NCBI RefSeq assembly: GCF_030445035.2
Contig: NC_080680.1
Span: 98,585,157 to 98,649,156, forward strand
Direction of reading: 5' to 3'
Source of the DNA: Dasypus novemcinctus
Lineage: Eukaryota; Chordata; Mammalia; Cingulata; Dasypodidae
Length of the DNA stretch: 64,000 bases
Below are positions 11,900 through 25,267 of the stretch, in pieces. A program made the position numbers and the translations under genes. Under the pieces are notes generated by a model. That model made no database searches. It was not told where the DNA came from and saw only the letters and a list, made by a program, of their open reading frames with translations. Within the stretch, counting starts at the first letter, position 1. Each line of letters begins with the position of its first letter.

Positions 11900-13395
11900 T
11901 TGAGGAGACTTCAGTGGGAGCTTGCTTGAAGTGCTTACATTTCACGACATGCAATTCAGCCAAGATACTGGACGGAAATACATGATTTTTGTTTTGTTTT
12001 GTTTTTTTTTGTTTTTACGTTATCTCCCGACGATGCCTTCCTCCACTTCAGCCTTCCAGTCCCAAAATTATAGCCTGGATTTTATCATCAGGTGCTGCAC
12101 CTTGTTCACAAATCTTGAATGCAGTCATCACCTCTCCTATACCATAACCTTCTAATCTTAGCTTGCTCGCCCACAGTACTCCGTCTCATCAAAATTATTT
12201 ACTTCGTTATGATACCCAATCCCTTGTTCCAACCAATTTCTCGTTCCTTCCTATCTTCATTTCCCTTCTTCACCATAGAGTTCGTGGTCCATTTTTGTAA
12301 CACTTTCAGAAATTCCCTTTGTCTGTGCCTCAATTTCCTCGTCTATAAAATGGGATAATACCTACAATTTTCCTGGGAATTAAAAAAGTTAACGCATGTG
12401 AAAGAACAGTGTCTGGTTCATAGTACGTTCTCAAGGTGTTTTAGTTATTTTATTATTAGACAAAGACTTTCCAGAGGAAATGTCTCATCTTGGACCCAAA
12501 AGAAAAGAAGGGTTTTGTCAAATTGTAGACAGGTTTAGTTAAGGGTTTAGTCGAAAGGGAACAACTTTGGATACAACTCCTGGGAACAAAGCCCAGGAGG
12601 AGGGGGAAAAAAAGCTTAGCAATGGACTGAATGTTAAATGGTTTAGTGTGCCTGGCGCAAAATGTAATTAGTAGCAAAATATTAAGTAGTTCAGTATTGG
12701 ATAAGATGAAGCTGGAACGAGGAGTCTTAAAAGCCACATTAGTCACTTGTAATTTTTCTAAAGGCAGAGATGGATTAATCCAGCAGGAAATTCAGGTGAC
12801 TTCCAACAGGGGACACCATTCACATTTATGTGAATGCTGCTGCCCTCCTCCCCACTATTTAGGCAACACAGTAGGCCTTGGAGTTGTAGAAAAGTCAAAA
12901 TTCCTGAAAAACTCCACATTTAAAATTAAAAGGTATAGCCACCTATTATCAAAGGTCAGATGATGTTTAGTTGGTACATTGCTGAATTTCAGTTTTGTTC
13001 ATTATTTTTTGTTTGTTTTGACCTCATTTCTTTTTTTCTATTCTACCAAAGATTTGGATTTATTGTGTAACCTCACTGCTAAGCTCCTTAAAGATTGGAA
13101 TAGTATTCAGATGGGGCTCAGTATTATATTTTGGCATGCATGTGAAGTTCAGTATTAATTTTGTGATATCAAAAATATTCACAGAATCCAGAGGATGGTA
13201 CAAAACACTGTTTTTCCCTTGGTTAATCCATATCCATTTAGCCTTGAATGGCACTCCTGGACACTTTTAGAAATTCCAAGTTCCTTCTTTTCCAGTTTTC
13301 CTCCCTCATGCAGACTTAGTACCCTCTGCTGGTGCCTAGCAAGGTGAAGACCCTGGATACAGCTCAGGACTTAGACACTTGAGAAGGGAAACCCT
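11900..13395. other. Unassigned DNA with one MIR
   Basis: No coding gene recognised. A MIR remnant in sense orientation lies about 12305-12435 ('ctcaatttcctcgtctataaaatggg'). A T-rich microsatellite-like run (tttgttttgtttt) lies near 11989-12018. Confidence 0.5.
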
Positions 13396-13397
13396 TA

Positions 13398-13622
13398 TCT
13401 TTTTTTTTTTTTTTTTTTTTTTTAAGATACTGGGGCCAGGGATTGAGCCACATATGTGGCAAGCTGTCACTCAACCATCGCGCCACATTGGCTCCCCTCA
13501 GTTGGTTTTTTCCTTTGTTTGCTGTTGTTCCTTTGTTTGTTTAGGAGGGATTGGGCTTCAAACCCAGGACCTCCCATCTGGGAAACAGGCCCTCAACTGC
13601 TTGAGCTACATCCACTCCCCTA
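13398..13622 (-). mobile_element. Two short antisense tRNA-Ala-type SINEs
   Basis: A poly-T run (13400-13423) precedes two antisense heads at about 13424-13497 and 13545-13620. Each shows an inverted B box ('gggattgag' and 'ttcaaacccaggacctcc') and an inverted A box ('cactcaacca' and 'tgcttgagctac'). The arrangement matches the tandem pair at 7257-7461. Confidence 0.75.
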
Positions 13623-13840
13623 TCTGGCTAATTTTAATATTAACTGTCTCTGTTAGCATTCTAAAAGGACCCGTTTCCCCAAAGCAGAGTAGAGATAGGA
13701 AAGGAGTAAAGGCCAGTCTCATTCCACACTCATTCATATTTACCCAATAATATAGAGGAAGTTTTAATTCTTTTGAGTTGCACTTAAAATACAAATATTA
13801 GTCATGTCAGAGTGGCCTAGCTATCCCTCAATTCTTTTTT

Positions 13841-14252
13841 TTTTAGAAAGTTTTTGTTTTATTTCCATTCCCCCTTCCCCCGCCCCCCTCCCCGCCTTGT
13901 CTGCTCTCTTGTGTCCATTTGCTGTGTTCTGTGTCCGCTTGCATTCTCGGCGGCACTGGAAATCTGTCTCTTTTTGTTGCATCGTCTTGCTGCATCAGCT
14001 TTCCGTGTGTGCAGCACCACTCTGGGCAGGCTGTGTTTTTTTTTTTTTAACATGGGGGTGGCTCTCCTTGCAGGGCATACTCGTTGCACATGGGGCTACC
14101 CATGCAGGGGACACTCCTGCACAGCATGGTACTCCTTGCATGCAGCACGACTGCACATGGGCCAGCTCACCACATGGGCCAGGAGGCCCTGGGTTTGAAC
14201 CCTGGACCTCCTATATGGTAGGTAGACACTCAGTTGAGCCACATCTGCTTCC
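13841..14252 (-). mobile_element. Long DAS-type SINE, antisense
   Basis: Full-length antisense copy ending in the inverted tRNA head ('ggtttgaaccctggacctcc', then 'gttgagccacatctgcttccc'). The target duplication ccctcaattctttttt (16 bp) is at 13825-13840 and 14253-14268. Confidence 0.9.
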
Positions 14253-14481
14253 CCCTCAATTCTTTTTTCCAAATGATAGCCAAGCTGCTCTTTTTGTTTT
14301 AACTTGCCTCATCTTTCACAACCCAGTTTAATTATTTTGCAAATTTACTTTAGAAAAGTATCAAATATCTTTTCAGACAGGATGGCAGCTTCTATTATTG
14401 CCATTTTTTTTTAAGGTAACGACGACACTTATAGAATGAAAGATATAAACCACATAATCCCCTCAATTGACTCAGAAAACT

Positions 14482-15262
14482 CTTTTTTTTTTAATGTTAC
14501 ATTCAAAAAATATGAGGTCCCCGTATAGTCCCCACCCCCCTCACCCCACTCCCACATCAACAACCTCTTTCATCATTGTGGCACATTCATTGCATTTGGT
14601 GAATACATTTTGGAGCACTGCTGCACCACATGGATAGTGGTTTACATTTAGTTTACACTGTCACCCAATGTACCCAGTGGGCCATGGCAGGACCTACAAT
14701 GTCCAGCAACTGTCCCTGCAGTACCACCCAGGACAACTCCAAGTCCCGAAAATGCCCCCACATCATATCTCTTCTTCCCTCTCCCTACCTTCAGCAGCTA
14801 CCATGGTCACTTTCTCCACATTAATGCTACATTTTCTTCCATTACTAATCACAATAATTCCAGAATAGAATATCAGTAAGTCTACTCTAATCCATACTGT
14901 ATTCCTCCATCTTGTGGACCCTGGGATGGTTATGTCCACTCCACCTCTATATCGAGAGGGGGCTTAGATTCCACATGGATGATGGATGCAATTCTCCTGC
15001 TTGTAAACGTAGGCACTCTTGGCTCCCTAGTATGGTGGTTAACCTTCACCTACCTGTTATCTGGCTGGAGTAAGTTCATTAAACCAGAGGGTAGGAGTTG
15101 CAGGTCTGTTGAGGCTCAGGACCTGGCTATCACATGGACAGTCCAGAGATTCAGGTCCCCTGAGCATACACCAAACCCCAGCACCAACCACAGGTCTGGT
15201 AAAAGTAACAGGAGAGGCTTGTGAACAAAGATCACATCTGATGCCATTTCTTTCTGTTACTT
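14482..15262 (-). mobile_element. 5'-truncated L1, 3'UTR only
   Basis: Antisense copy of the same 3'UTR end as the full L1 at 17837-26797: poly-T, 'tatgaggtccc', the C-rich (G-rich on the L1 strand) tract at 14530-14553, then blocks matching the longer element ('cccagtgggcc', 'gacaactccaagtcccgaaaa'). It is visibly more diverged and carries no coding sequence. Confidence 0.85.
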
Positions 15263-17787
15263 GCTGGAGGGACTTTTAAAAATAACTGAATGACAAATTT
15301 ATTTTAAGAGAAATGCTTTTTTTTTTATCTTAAATAAGAGCATATATTGTAGAAAAGAATAGAAATGAATACCAGTAAAAAAGTGGGAGGAGTAAATAGT
15401 GTATCATAAACATGAAATTAATTAACTAAAAAATCCTTCAAAGGTAAAATTTGTATTAATACCACTTCAAATTATTTGCTGGATCCAAATAGAGGAAATC
15501 TTATTTTTTTTAAGTTCTTAATTGTGTGTCTATAGATCTGTGCTGTCCTGAGAACATCAACTACGGCTAGTGCCACATGTTGAAATTATATATTATGTTA
15601 CATAAAATATATTAAAATTAATTTCACTTTTTAAAAAACCTAAATGTGGCTTCTACTGCATACATAGATGATATTGTATTTCTCTTTGACAACATCAGTG
15701 TAGATATTTTAAAATATGTTATTCTGACTTGTGAATAAGATTCTGATCACAGATTAAGGTCAGTTGGCAATATAAAAAATCAATATAAAAAATACATATT
15801 CTGCACTGGACACTGATACATATTGATATGTGAAAAATGACCTGACTCTATAAGAATATAGGATGACCTGCCACTCTCTTGACTCTTCCTTCTCTCTATA
15901 CACACTGTACTATATATACACTACCAATCACCAAGTCCTGCCCAGTCTACCTACTAAATAGCCCTCAAATAGAGTCTCTAGTCTCAGTGCCCAGTCCCCC
16001 TTTCTACCAAGTTTTTGGGAGCAGGTTATCTCCACTTCTTTACATCTCAACCCTCTCCAATCTGGCTTGTCTCCACTGCTACACTAAAACTCTTATCGAG
16101 ATTATCAGTAACTTTCATGGTACAAAGCCTTTGAGCAGTTTCTGATCTCAAATTAGGGTTCTGGAAGGAAACAGAATTTATTTTGCAAACAAAATTCCCC
16201 ATACACTAAAAAAAACTCAGTTCTACAGAAAAGTTCATGAGTTAATCCATGAGTTATGATCCACTCCACCAAATTCTTTTCTAGAGCTGGAACAAACTGT
16301 AGAACTGATGTATTTAACTATCCTTTCCTTACCAGAAATGTGCTCACAAGACTTCTGCTGAGAAGGAAGCAGAAAAAAGAATGAATGCTTTGTATTCAAC
16401 TAAAATTTGAGTATTTACTATATGCAAGGCATGGTTCTAAGTACTTTTCAACATTTTTTAAAAACAGATTTATTGGAAGTAATACATGTATATAACCTGG
16501 CGCATTGTCTGAACTACAGGAACTATTTAAGAAATTGTTTTTCATATTCTTATTGTTAAATTTATAACTCCAACTAGTTGGCAAGCTCCCTAAAGCCGTG
16601 TATTATGTCTTATATTTCCTATAGTTCCCATCGGGGTTCCTTGAACTTCGCAGTCTCTTAATAATATGATAATTTAATGTTAATGAAAAAAATTCCTCTT
16701 TGTTTATTCTATCACAGTAACTTCTGGGAAATGTCAGGGTTGTACAAACCTGGTATATAGCAACCAGAAACCAGCACACTCTATTTAAATGAACATCTTG
16801 GGTAATTCATGAACAACCAGTAGGTGTTAAGATCACATGAATTCCCATAAATTGCCCGTATCACAAATGAAAAGGATTGATAGCCCCTATGAAACTTTCT
16901 TGGATCCTGTTTAACAGATTTATGGACTGTCAGACATAGAAGGAACCTCTGAGATCAATCATACAATCTAGTTCAACTCTTTCAATTGATAGTTATTCTC
17001 ATCTTTGAGACCTTATCCTGTTACATAAAAACAGCAAAGCTCTGGTACCCTGCCATGTTTAGTTATTGGCTGGGGGCTGCCTGGGAAGAATATGACCTCT
17101 GTTCAAAACTGAGGTGGGGGCTTAAAGGTACTAACAGCTGGAGGCTGTAAGCTAATGACTCCTCACAGCTGGACTGCAAGTTCTTTCAGGGAAATCTGAG
17201 AGGCCCATCTCCACAGCTGCCACATGGTGGTTGACCCAAAAGATAACATTCTATTGCCAAAGCGCATAAGGTATGCACTGAGGGTGTTGTTGCCCAATGA
17301 TAAGGGTGCTTTTGTTATACTGAAAGAGGAGAATCCTGAACCAAGAGGTTCCAGCTTCTTGCTATGTTAATGCCAATCAGTGCTAAAACCCACCACAAGT
17401 GTACTACTGAAGACTTGTTTCTCAATGCCTCATGAAACTTGAGCATTTTTCAGTCAACCTGTTATTGGAGTTTTCTGGCACACAAGCATGAGTCTTTTGA
17501 GATGAGCCCAAAGGAAGTCAGAATTGCAGATAATGCACCATGATTAGAACCATTCTCCCAATGCCTTATAGGTCAGCATGGGCCTACTCTTCTTGAATTC
17601 CTCTTAACTCTGCTCCTATAATTGCTTTCTGAGGATGTCCTTAGAATTAGGCCCAAAGTGGCCTTCAGCTGGTCTAGAATGAAAATATTAGGGTCATCTT
17701 AAGTTCCATCTGGTACCCCAAAGAGAAAAGGGAAAGGAGACAAAACTGGGCATCTTGGAAGATGGTCCCTTAGAAGAGAATCTTCTA
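15263..17787. other. Unassigned DNA with ancient repeat scraps
   Basis: No gene recognised. 15540-15690 resembles an antisense fragment of an old DNA transposon ('ctgtgctgtcc', 'ccacatgttgaaat'). 15880-16140 is pyrimidine-rich and faintly L2-like. 16400-16450 and 16555-16640 are MIR or L2 scraps. These labels are low confidence. Confidence 0.4.
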
Positions 17788-17836
17788 ATTCAGTGGTTCT
17801 CAGCCTTGGCTGTGCATTTAATCATCTGGGGAGCTT

Positions 17837-20397
17837 TTTTTTTTTTTTTAAATATTTATTTATTTATTTATTTTTAATTACATTAAAAAAAATATATGAG
17901 GTCCCATTCAACCCCACCGCCCCCGCCCCCCACTCCCCCCACAGCAACACTCTCTCCCATCATCGTGATACATCCATTGCACCTGGTAAGTTCATCTCTG
18001 AGCATCACTGCACCCCATAGTCAATGGTCCACATCATAGCCCAGACTCTCTCACGTTCCATCCAGTGGGCCCTGGGGGGATCTACAGTGTCCCGTAATTG
18101 TCCGTGAAGCAGTATCCAGGACAACTCCACGTCCCGAAAACGCCTCCACATCTCATCTCTTCCTCCCGTTCCCCACACCCAGCAGCCCCCATGGCTACCG
18201 TTCCCACACCCATTCCACATTTTCTCTGTGGACATTGGATTGGTTGTGTCCATTGCACACCTATGTCAAGTGAGGGCTTAGATTCCTCATGGGTACTGGA
18301 TGCACTCTTCCCGCTTCTAGTTGTAGACACTCTAGGCTCCATGTTGTGGTGGTTGACCTTCTTCAACTCCATGTTAGCTGAGTGGAGTAAGTCCAATAAG
18401 TCAAAGTGTAGGAGCTGAAGTCTGTTGAGGCTCTGGGCCTGGGTGTCATATTATCAGTCCAGAGATTCAAATCCCCTACATATATCTTAAACCCAGCACC
18501 AACTACAATTCCAATAAAGTAGCATGCAAGTCTTGTGAAAAGAGATCCCCTCTGAGTCCATTTCCATCACGCAGAAACACCAGCTCCAAAGAAGGGCCAT
18601 CTGTCATGGCAGTGAACCCCTTCTGCCATGACCATAGAACCCGTGGGTCTCTTTATCCCTCAAAAGAACCAATACCTGGGGTTGTATCTACCTTATCTGT
18701 CTCTTAGACTCTGTTCAGTTGTACATAGGGCTATTCCTTCTGACAACCTCCAGACTCTTTTTTAGAGACTCACAGCCTTATAATCTCATTTCTCCTTTCC
18801 ATTTCCCCCTTACATTAGGTCAAACCGCTTCCCGAAGTCATGTTATTATATGTAGACAGGTATATTCTGCTGTTCCGCATTGAATCTTTAATTCAAGGTC
18901 ATTTTCTAGTTGCTTCTTCAGCTGGTATGTGGTAGTGATCCCTCGGTGCCAGGGAGGCTCATCCCCGGGTGTCGTGTCCCACGCTGGGGGGAATGCATCA
19001 CATCTACACGCTGAGTTTGGCTGTGAGAGTGGCCACATTTGAGTAACATGAAGGCTGTCAGGAGGAAACCCCCAGGCACAATGCTACTCTAGGCCTTGTT
19101 CTTATTGCAGGTGCATAGGCTCAAAAGTGTAGCCATTAGTATCAAGAGCCCACTGTTGGGCCCTCCTTCCTTCCTGGTTCTTGCCGTTGCACCTGGAGGA
19201 TTGCCGCTGCTCTCCCAGGGCCCACAACAGTGACCTCCCGGCCAGGAGCCCAGTACCCCCCTAGCTGTTGTTATTAATTGTTTCCACTATGAGTATATAT
19301 AGACATTACCATATACCCTGGGCATATGCCCTGTATAACTCCCTGTCAACCATATATATCCTGTCAATAACATCCCATATCAGTATTCCTCCGCTGCCAT
19401 TGTTGAACCACTCTGTGATCCAAAACTTCCCGTAAAGTGAATCCCAACATAATGTCAGTTTCAGAAGAGTCTTAGATCACCAAAATTCATATATACAATA
19501 TACAGTATTTCCCCAGATCCACCATAAAACCTTTTCCCTTCCACAGCAATAATCTTTTAACTTATTCATATCATATTTCCTGAAACTGATGTACAGATTC
19601 CAAAACTATAGTTTTCAAACAAGGTAACATTTGTGCTTACTATGTGGTCCATACTTTAGGTTGTACAGTTTTCTAAATTTTTTAGTTATCCTATGTTTTG
19701 TCTTATGGTTTTCATTATTAGTCTGTCGTCCCCTATATGTTTTTGGTGTAATATTAGCTGTTTTATATTCATCCTCGTGTACTCTCACATAACTCCTCTT
19801 TTACCCCCTTATTTACCTTTGTTCCATCCATTGCACGTCCATTTTCCCCTCCCCTTAGGGCCCACAACGCCTGCCAATCTAATGCCCTGGGAGCCGTCCT
19901 TTCTCACGAGAGATACAGTTCTCTCTATTTGACGGCATTAGTCTTCCCCAGGATATGGGTCCACCCCACCCAATGGTAGAACCCACCTTGGCAAAATGAG
20001 CCTTCAGCTATTCCCTCCGGAGTCCATCCCGCATCAGACCATACCCCCTGAGCGTCCTAACCAGGTAACCCTCCTACTTATACTTTGATACGTTTTACTC
20101 AACATTTAGTTCTCAACGAACTTCTGGCACTCTCCCATGTTTGTATGTTGCCCCTCCCTCCCACCTATTTCTTGGACCATATTACCCCTCTTCCCATCCC
20201 CAGCCCCCCTCAAACCCAGAAAACCCCACCCGAAGGTAACCCCTTGCCCCCATTTTGTCCCTTCTTTGTGCTCATACTTACCCCCAGCTCATCACAGATT
20301 CCACCCCTACAGACATTAACTCACATCCTTCCTCCACCCCCCGATTTCCAGTAAGCCACTTTTCCAGACTCTAGCTCTCTGAGGCAGTTAACTTATT
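17837..20397 (-). other. Long L1 3'UTR with G-rich tract
   Basis: 2.56 kb between the ORF2 stop and the poly(A), versus about 0.5 kb in human L1. Near the end is a run of G blocks on the L1 strand (17912-17940 as C on the plus strand) with quadruplex potential, followed by a short AT-rich segment and the tail. The same 3' terminus appears in the L1 copies at 14482, 32366, 34931 and 37958, so it belongs to the family and is not local damage. Confidence 0.85.
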
Positions 20398-23300
20398 TCA
20401 TATCATTGAGGTCATATAGTATTTGTCCTTCAATGCCTGGGTTGCTTCACTCAACATAAGATTCTCAAGGTTCATCCATGTTATCACGTGTGATTGTAGT
20501 GTATTGGTTCTTACAGCTGAGTAGTATTCCATTGTGTGTATATACCACATTTTATTGATCCACTCATCTGTTGATGGACTTTTGGATTGATTCCAACTTT
20601 TGGCGATGGTGAACAATGCTGCTATGAACATTGGTGTACATATATCGGTTTGTGTCCTTGTTTTCAGATCTGATGGGTATATACCCAGCAGTGGTATTGC
20701 TGGGTCATATGGCAAATCTATGGATAATTTTTTGAGAAACTGCCAAACTGTCCTCCAGAATGGTTGGATCCTTCTGCATTCCCACCAGCAATGGATGAGT
20801 GTTCCCCTTTCTTCACATCCTCTCCAGCATTTGTATTCTACTGTTTTTTTCATGGCTGCCAATCTTATGGGAGTAAGATGGTATCTCATTGTAGTTTTGA
20901 TTTGCATTTCCCTGATAGCTAGGGATTTGGAGCATTTTCTCATGTGCTTTTTAGCCATTTGTATTTCTTCTTTGGAGAAGTGTCTGTTTAAATCTTTTTC
21001 CCATTTTTAAAATGGGTTGTTTATCTTTTTGTTTTCGAGATCTATGAGTTCTTTATATATGCAAGTTATAAGTCTCTTATCAGATATATGGTTGCCAAAT
21101 ATTTTCTCCCATTGTGTGGGTTCCCTTTTTAGTTTCTTGACAAACTCCTTTGAGGTGCAGAAGGCTTTAATTTTGAGGTAGTCCCATTTATCTATTTGTT
21201 CTTTTGCTGCTCATGCTTTTGGTGTGATATTCATGAAGCCATTTCCTATTACAAGGTCCTGTAGATGTTTCCCTACACTGCTTTCTAAGGTCTTTATGGT
21301 CTTGGCTCTTATATTTAGGTCTTTGATCCATCTTGAGTTGATCTTTGTATAAGGTGTGAGGTGGTAATCCTCTTTCATTCTTCTACATATGGCTATCCAG
21401 TTCTCCAGGCACCATTTGTTGAATAGGCCATTCTCTCCCAGTTGAGAGGGTTTGGTGGCTTTATCGAATATTATATGGCTATATACATGAGGTTCTATAT
21501 CTGAACTTTCAATTCGATTCCATTGGTCTGTGTGTCTCTCCTTATGCCAGTACCATGCTGTTTGCACTACTGTAGCTTTGTAGTATGTTTTGAAGTCAGG
21601 AAGTGTGATTCCTCCTATTTCGTTTTTCTTTTTCAATATGTCTTTGGCTATTCGGGGCCTCTTTTTATTCCAAATAAATTTCATAGTTAGTTTTTCTAGT
21701 TCCTTAAAGAAGGCTGTGTTGATTTTTATTGGGATTGCATTGAATGTGTAGATCAGTTTTGGTAGGATAGACATCTTAATAATATTCAGTCTTCCTATCC
21801 ATGAACAGGGAATATTCTTCCATTTATTTAGGTCTTCTTTGATTTCCTTGAACAATCTTGTATAGTTCTCGATGTATAAGTTTTTTACCACTTTAGTTAA
21901 ATTTATTCCTAAGTATTTGATTTTTTTATTTACTATTGTGAATGGTATTTGTTTCTTGATTTCCTCCTGATCTTGCTCATTATTGGTGTATAGAAATGCT
22001 ACTGATTTTTGCGCATTGATCTTATAACCTGCAACTTTGCTAAACTCATTTATGAGTTCTAGGAGTTTTGTTGAAGATCTCTCAGGGTTTTCTATATATA
22101 GGATCATGTCATCTGCAAATAATGAAATTTTGACTTCTTCCCTTCCAATTTGAATGCCTTTTATATCTGGTTCTTGTCTCAGTGCTCGAGCCAGTACTTC
22201 CAAGACAATGTTAAATAGGAGCGGAGACAATGGGCATCCTTGTCTTGTTCCTGATTTTAGAGGGAAGGATTTCAGGACTTCGCCATTGTAAACAATGTTG
22301 GCTTTAGGTTTTTCATATATACTCTTTATCATGTTCAAAAAGTTTCCTTGTATTCCGATCTTTTGGAGTGTTTTTATCAGGAAGGGGTGCTGTATTTTGT
22401 CAAATGCCTTTTCTGCATCTATAGATATAATCATGTGGTTTTTTTCTCTCAATCTGTTTATATGGTGTATTACATTGATTGATTTTCTTACGTTGAACCA
22501 TCCTTGCATACCTGGGATAAATCCCACTTGGTCATGGTGTATAATTCGTTTAATGTGTTGTTGAATACGATTAGCAAGTATTTTGTTAAGTATTTTTGCG
22601 TCTAGGTTCATTAGAGAAATTGGTCTGTAATTTTCCTTTCTTGTGGTGTCTTTGTTTGGCTTTGGTATTAGGGTAATGTTGGCATCATAGAAGGAATTAG
22701 GCAGTGTTCCTTCTGTTTCGATTTTTTGGAATAGTTTCAACAGGATTGGTGTTAGTTCTTTCTGGAATGTTTTGTAGAATTCACCTGTGAAGCCGTCTGG
22801 CCCTGGGCTCTTCTTAGTTGGGAGATTTTTAATGACTGATTCTATCTCTTTGCTTGTGATTGGTTTGTTAAGATCATCAATTTCTTCTTTCGTCAGTATG
22901 GGCTGCTTATGTATTTCTAGGAATTTGTCCATTTCCTCTAAATTGTCATTTTTGTTGGAATATAGTTTTTCAAAGTATCCTCTTATGATAGTCTTTATTT
23001 CTGTGGGGTCAGTGGTGATATCACCTTTCTCATTTCTTATTTTGTGTATTTGCATCTTTTCTCTTTTTTTCTTTGTTAGTCTCGCTAAAGGTTTGTCAAT
23101 TTTGTTGATCTTCTCAAAAAACCAGCTCTTGGTCTTGTTTATTTTTTCAAGTGCTTTCTTATTTTCTGTTTCATTTAGTTCTGCTCTTATCTTTGTTATT
23201 TCCTTCCTTCTTCTTCCTCTTGGGTTACTTTGTTGTTGTTTTTCTAATTCCTTCAAATGTGCAGTTAATTCTTCAATTTCTGCTCTTTCTTCTTTTTTGA

Positions 23301-24215
23301 TATATGAATTTATGGCTATAAATTTCCCTCTCAGTACCGCTTTTGCTGCATCCCATAAATTTTGGTATGTTGTGTTATCATTATCATTTGTTTCAAGGTA
23401 GTCATTGATTTCTTTTGAGATTTCCTCTTTGACCCACTGTTTTTCTAAGAGTGTGCTGTTTAATTTCCAATTGTCGTGTGAAGTCTGGGCCTCTGTCCCT
23501 TGCAAATTTCCAGCTTGACTCCACTGTGGTCAGAGATATTGTTTTGTATGATTTCGATCTTTCTGAATTCATTAAGCCTTTCTTTGTGGCCTAGCATATG
23601 GTCAATCTTGGAGAATGTTCCATGTGCGCTTGAGAAAAATGTATATCCTGCTGTGTTTGGGTGTAATGATCTATATATGTCTATTAGATCCAGCTCTTCT
23701 AATATACTATTCAAATGTTTTGTTTCTTTAGTGATTCTCTTTTGAGATGTTCTGTCCAGAGTTGATAGTGGTGTATTAAAATCCCCTACTATAATTGTAG
23801 ATGCATCTATTCTTTCACTTAGTTTTTCCAGCGTTTGCCTCACATATTTAGAGGCGCCCTTGTTAGGAGCATAAATATTTATGATTGTCCGATCTTCTTG
23901 ACAAATTGTCCCTTTCACTAAAATATAGTATCCTTCTTTGTCTCTCACAGTTGTTTCACATTTAAAGTCTATTTTGTCTGATATTAATATAGCTACTCCT
24001 GCCTTTTTTTGGTTGTTGTTTGCTTGTATGATTGTTTTCCAGCCATTCACTTTCAACCTCCATGAGTCTCTGGGTCTAAGATGTGTCTCTTGTAGGCAGC
24101 ATATAGATGGGTCGTATTTCCTTATCCAGTGTCCCAGTCTGAATCTTTTGATAGGTGAGTTTAATCCGTTGACATTCAGTGTTATTACGTTTAGAGAGTT
24201 ATTTATGGTAGCCAT
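20398..24215 (-). pseudogene. L1 ORF2 (endonuclease-reverse transcriptase), three lesions
   Basis: I take the ATG at 24213-24215 (MATINNSLNV), giving about 1,272 codons, the normal length. The open frame runs further up into ORF1, but that extension is not L1-like. The APE-type endonuclease (24215 to about 23490) keeps LNVNGLN, QETHL, VGDFNT, KIDHMLG and SDHS. The reverse transcriptase keeps FADDMILY, and the C-terminal CWRGC...HCWWEC cysteine motif is present. Lesions: a 1-nt-type frame change between about 23460 and 23505, a TGA at 21211-21213 and a TAA at 21007-21009. As it stands it cannot give a full-length ORF2p. Confidence 0.95.
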
Positions 24216-24295
24216 ATTTTGGTTGGATTTGTGTTTGTTATATTTTGTTTGTATTATTTTATTTTCCCCTTCTATTTTTGTCTTTCTTGTTGCTT

Positions 24296-25267
24296 TTACA
24301 CTCTCCTCCATCTCTGACTGTCCTGTTTTTTCCTTTCTTCCTGCAGAATTCCCTTAAGAATTTCTTGAAGGGGAGGTTTCTTGTTGATATACTCTTTCAG
24401 TTTCTGTTTATCTGTGAATATTTTGAACTCTCCATCATTTTTGAATGCTAGTTTAGCTGGATAGAGTGTTCTTGGTTGGAGATTTTTTTCCTTTAGTACC
24501 TTGACTATATCATACCACTGCCTTCTTGCCTCCATCGTTTCAGATGAGAAATCAGAACTTAATCTTATGGAGTTTCCCTTGTATGTGATGGTTTTCTTTT
24601 CTCTTGCTGCTTTTAGAATTTTTTCTTTGTCTTGAGCATTGGATAATTTGACAAGTATATGTCTTGGGGTGGGCCTGTTGGGGTTTATGACCAGTGGAGT
24701 GCGCTGTGCTTCTTGGATATGTACATCTGTCTCTTTCAGTAGATTTGGGAAGTTTTCATTCATTATTTCCTGCAACACTCCTTCTGACCCCTTTCCCTTC
24801 TCTTCTCCTTCTGGAATGCCTATAATACGTATGTTTGAGCGTTTTGCATTATCATTCAGGTCCCTAAGTCCTATCTGGATTTTTTCTACCTTTTTATTGA
24901 CCACTTCTGCTATCTGTTTGATTTCCAATGCACTGTCTTCCACATCACTAATTCTCTGCTCTGCCTCTTCTAGTCTGCTGATATTTGCTGCAAGTGTATT
25001 TTTGATTTCTTGAATTGTGGTGTTCATTTCCATCATATCTGTTATTTTTTTGCGCATGTCTGCAATTTCCCCTCCAAGTGTTGTCTTCACGCTGTTAACC
25101 TCTTTCATTACTTCATCAAATTTGTCGGTGATAAATGTTCTGAGATCTTTCATTGCTTGTGCGAAGTCCTGCCCCCCTTCCTGATTTTCAGTTTGTTGAT
25201 TGGATTCAGCCATGTTTTCCTGATTACTGGTTTGGTTTGTAGATTTTTGTTGCTGTCTTGTCAACAT
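24296..25267 (-). CDS. L1 ORF1 protein (RNA-binding chaperone), open
   Basis: A 323-codon ORF of normal L1 ORF1p length, beginning MLTRQQQKST, with no stop or frameshift. Residues about 60-135 are a heptad-like coiled coil for trimerisation. An RRM-type domain follows with the 'RSNIRIIGIPEGEE' motif (about 148-161), then a C-terminal domain containing 'ARRQWYDIVKVLKEKN' (about 247-262). In the family it trimerises, coats L1 RNA in the cytoplasm and acts as a nucleic-acid chaperone. ORF2 starts about 80 bp downstream on the same transcript. Whether this copy is expressed cannot be judged from sequence. Confidence 0.93.
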   Translation of the reverse strand: MLTRQQQKSTNQTSNQENMAESNQQTENQEGGQDFAQAMKDLRTFITDKFDEVMKEVNSVKTTLGGEIADMRKKITDMMEMNTTIQEIKNTLAANISRLEEAEQRISDVEDSALEIKQIAEVVNKKVEKIQIGLRDLNDNAKRSNIRIIGIPEGEEKGKGSEGVLQEIMNENFPNLLKETDVHIQEAQRTPLVINPNRPTPRHILVKLSNAQDKEKILKAAREKKTITYKGNSIRLSSDFSSETMEARRQWYDIVKVLKEKNLQPRTLYPAKLAFKNDGEFKIFTDKQKLKEYINKKPPLQEILKGILQEERKKQDSQRWRRV

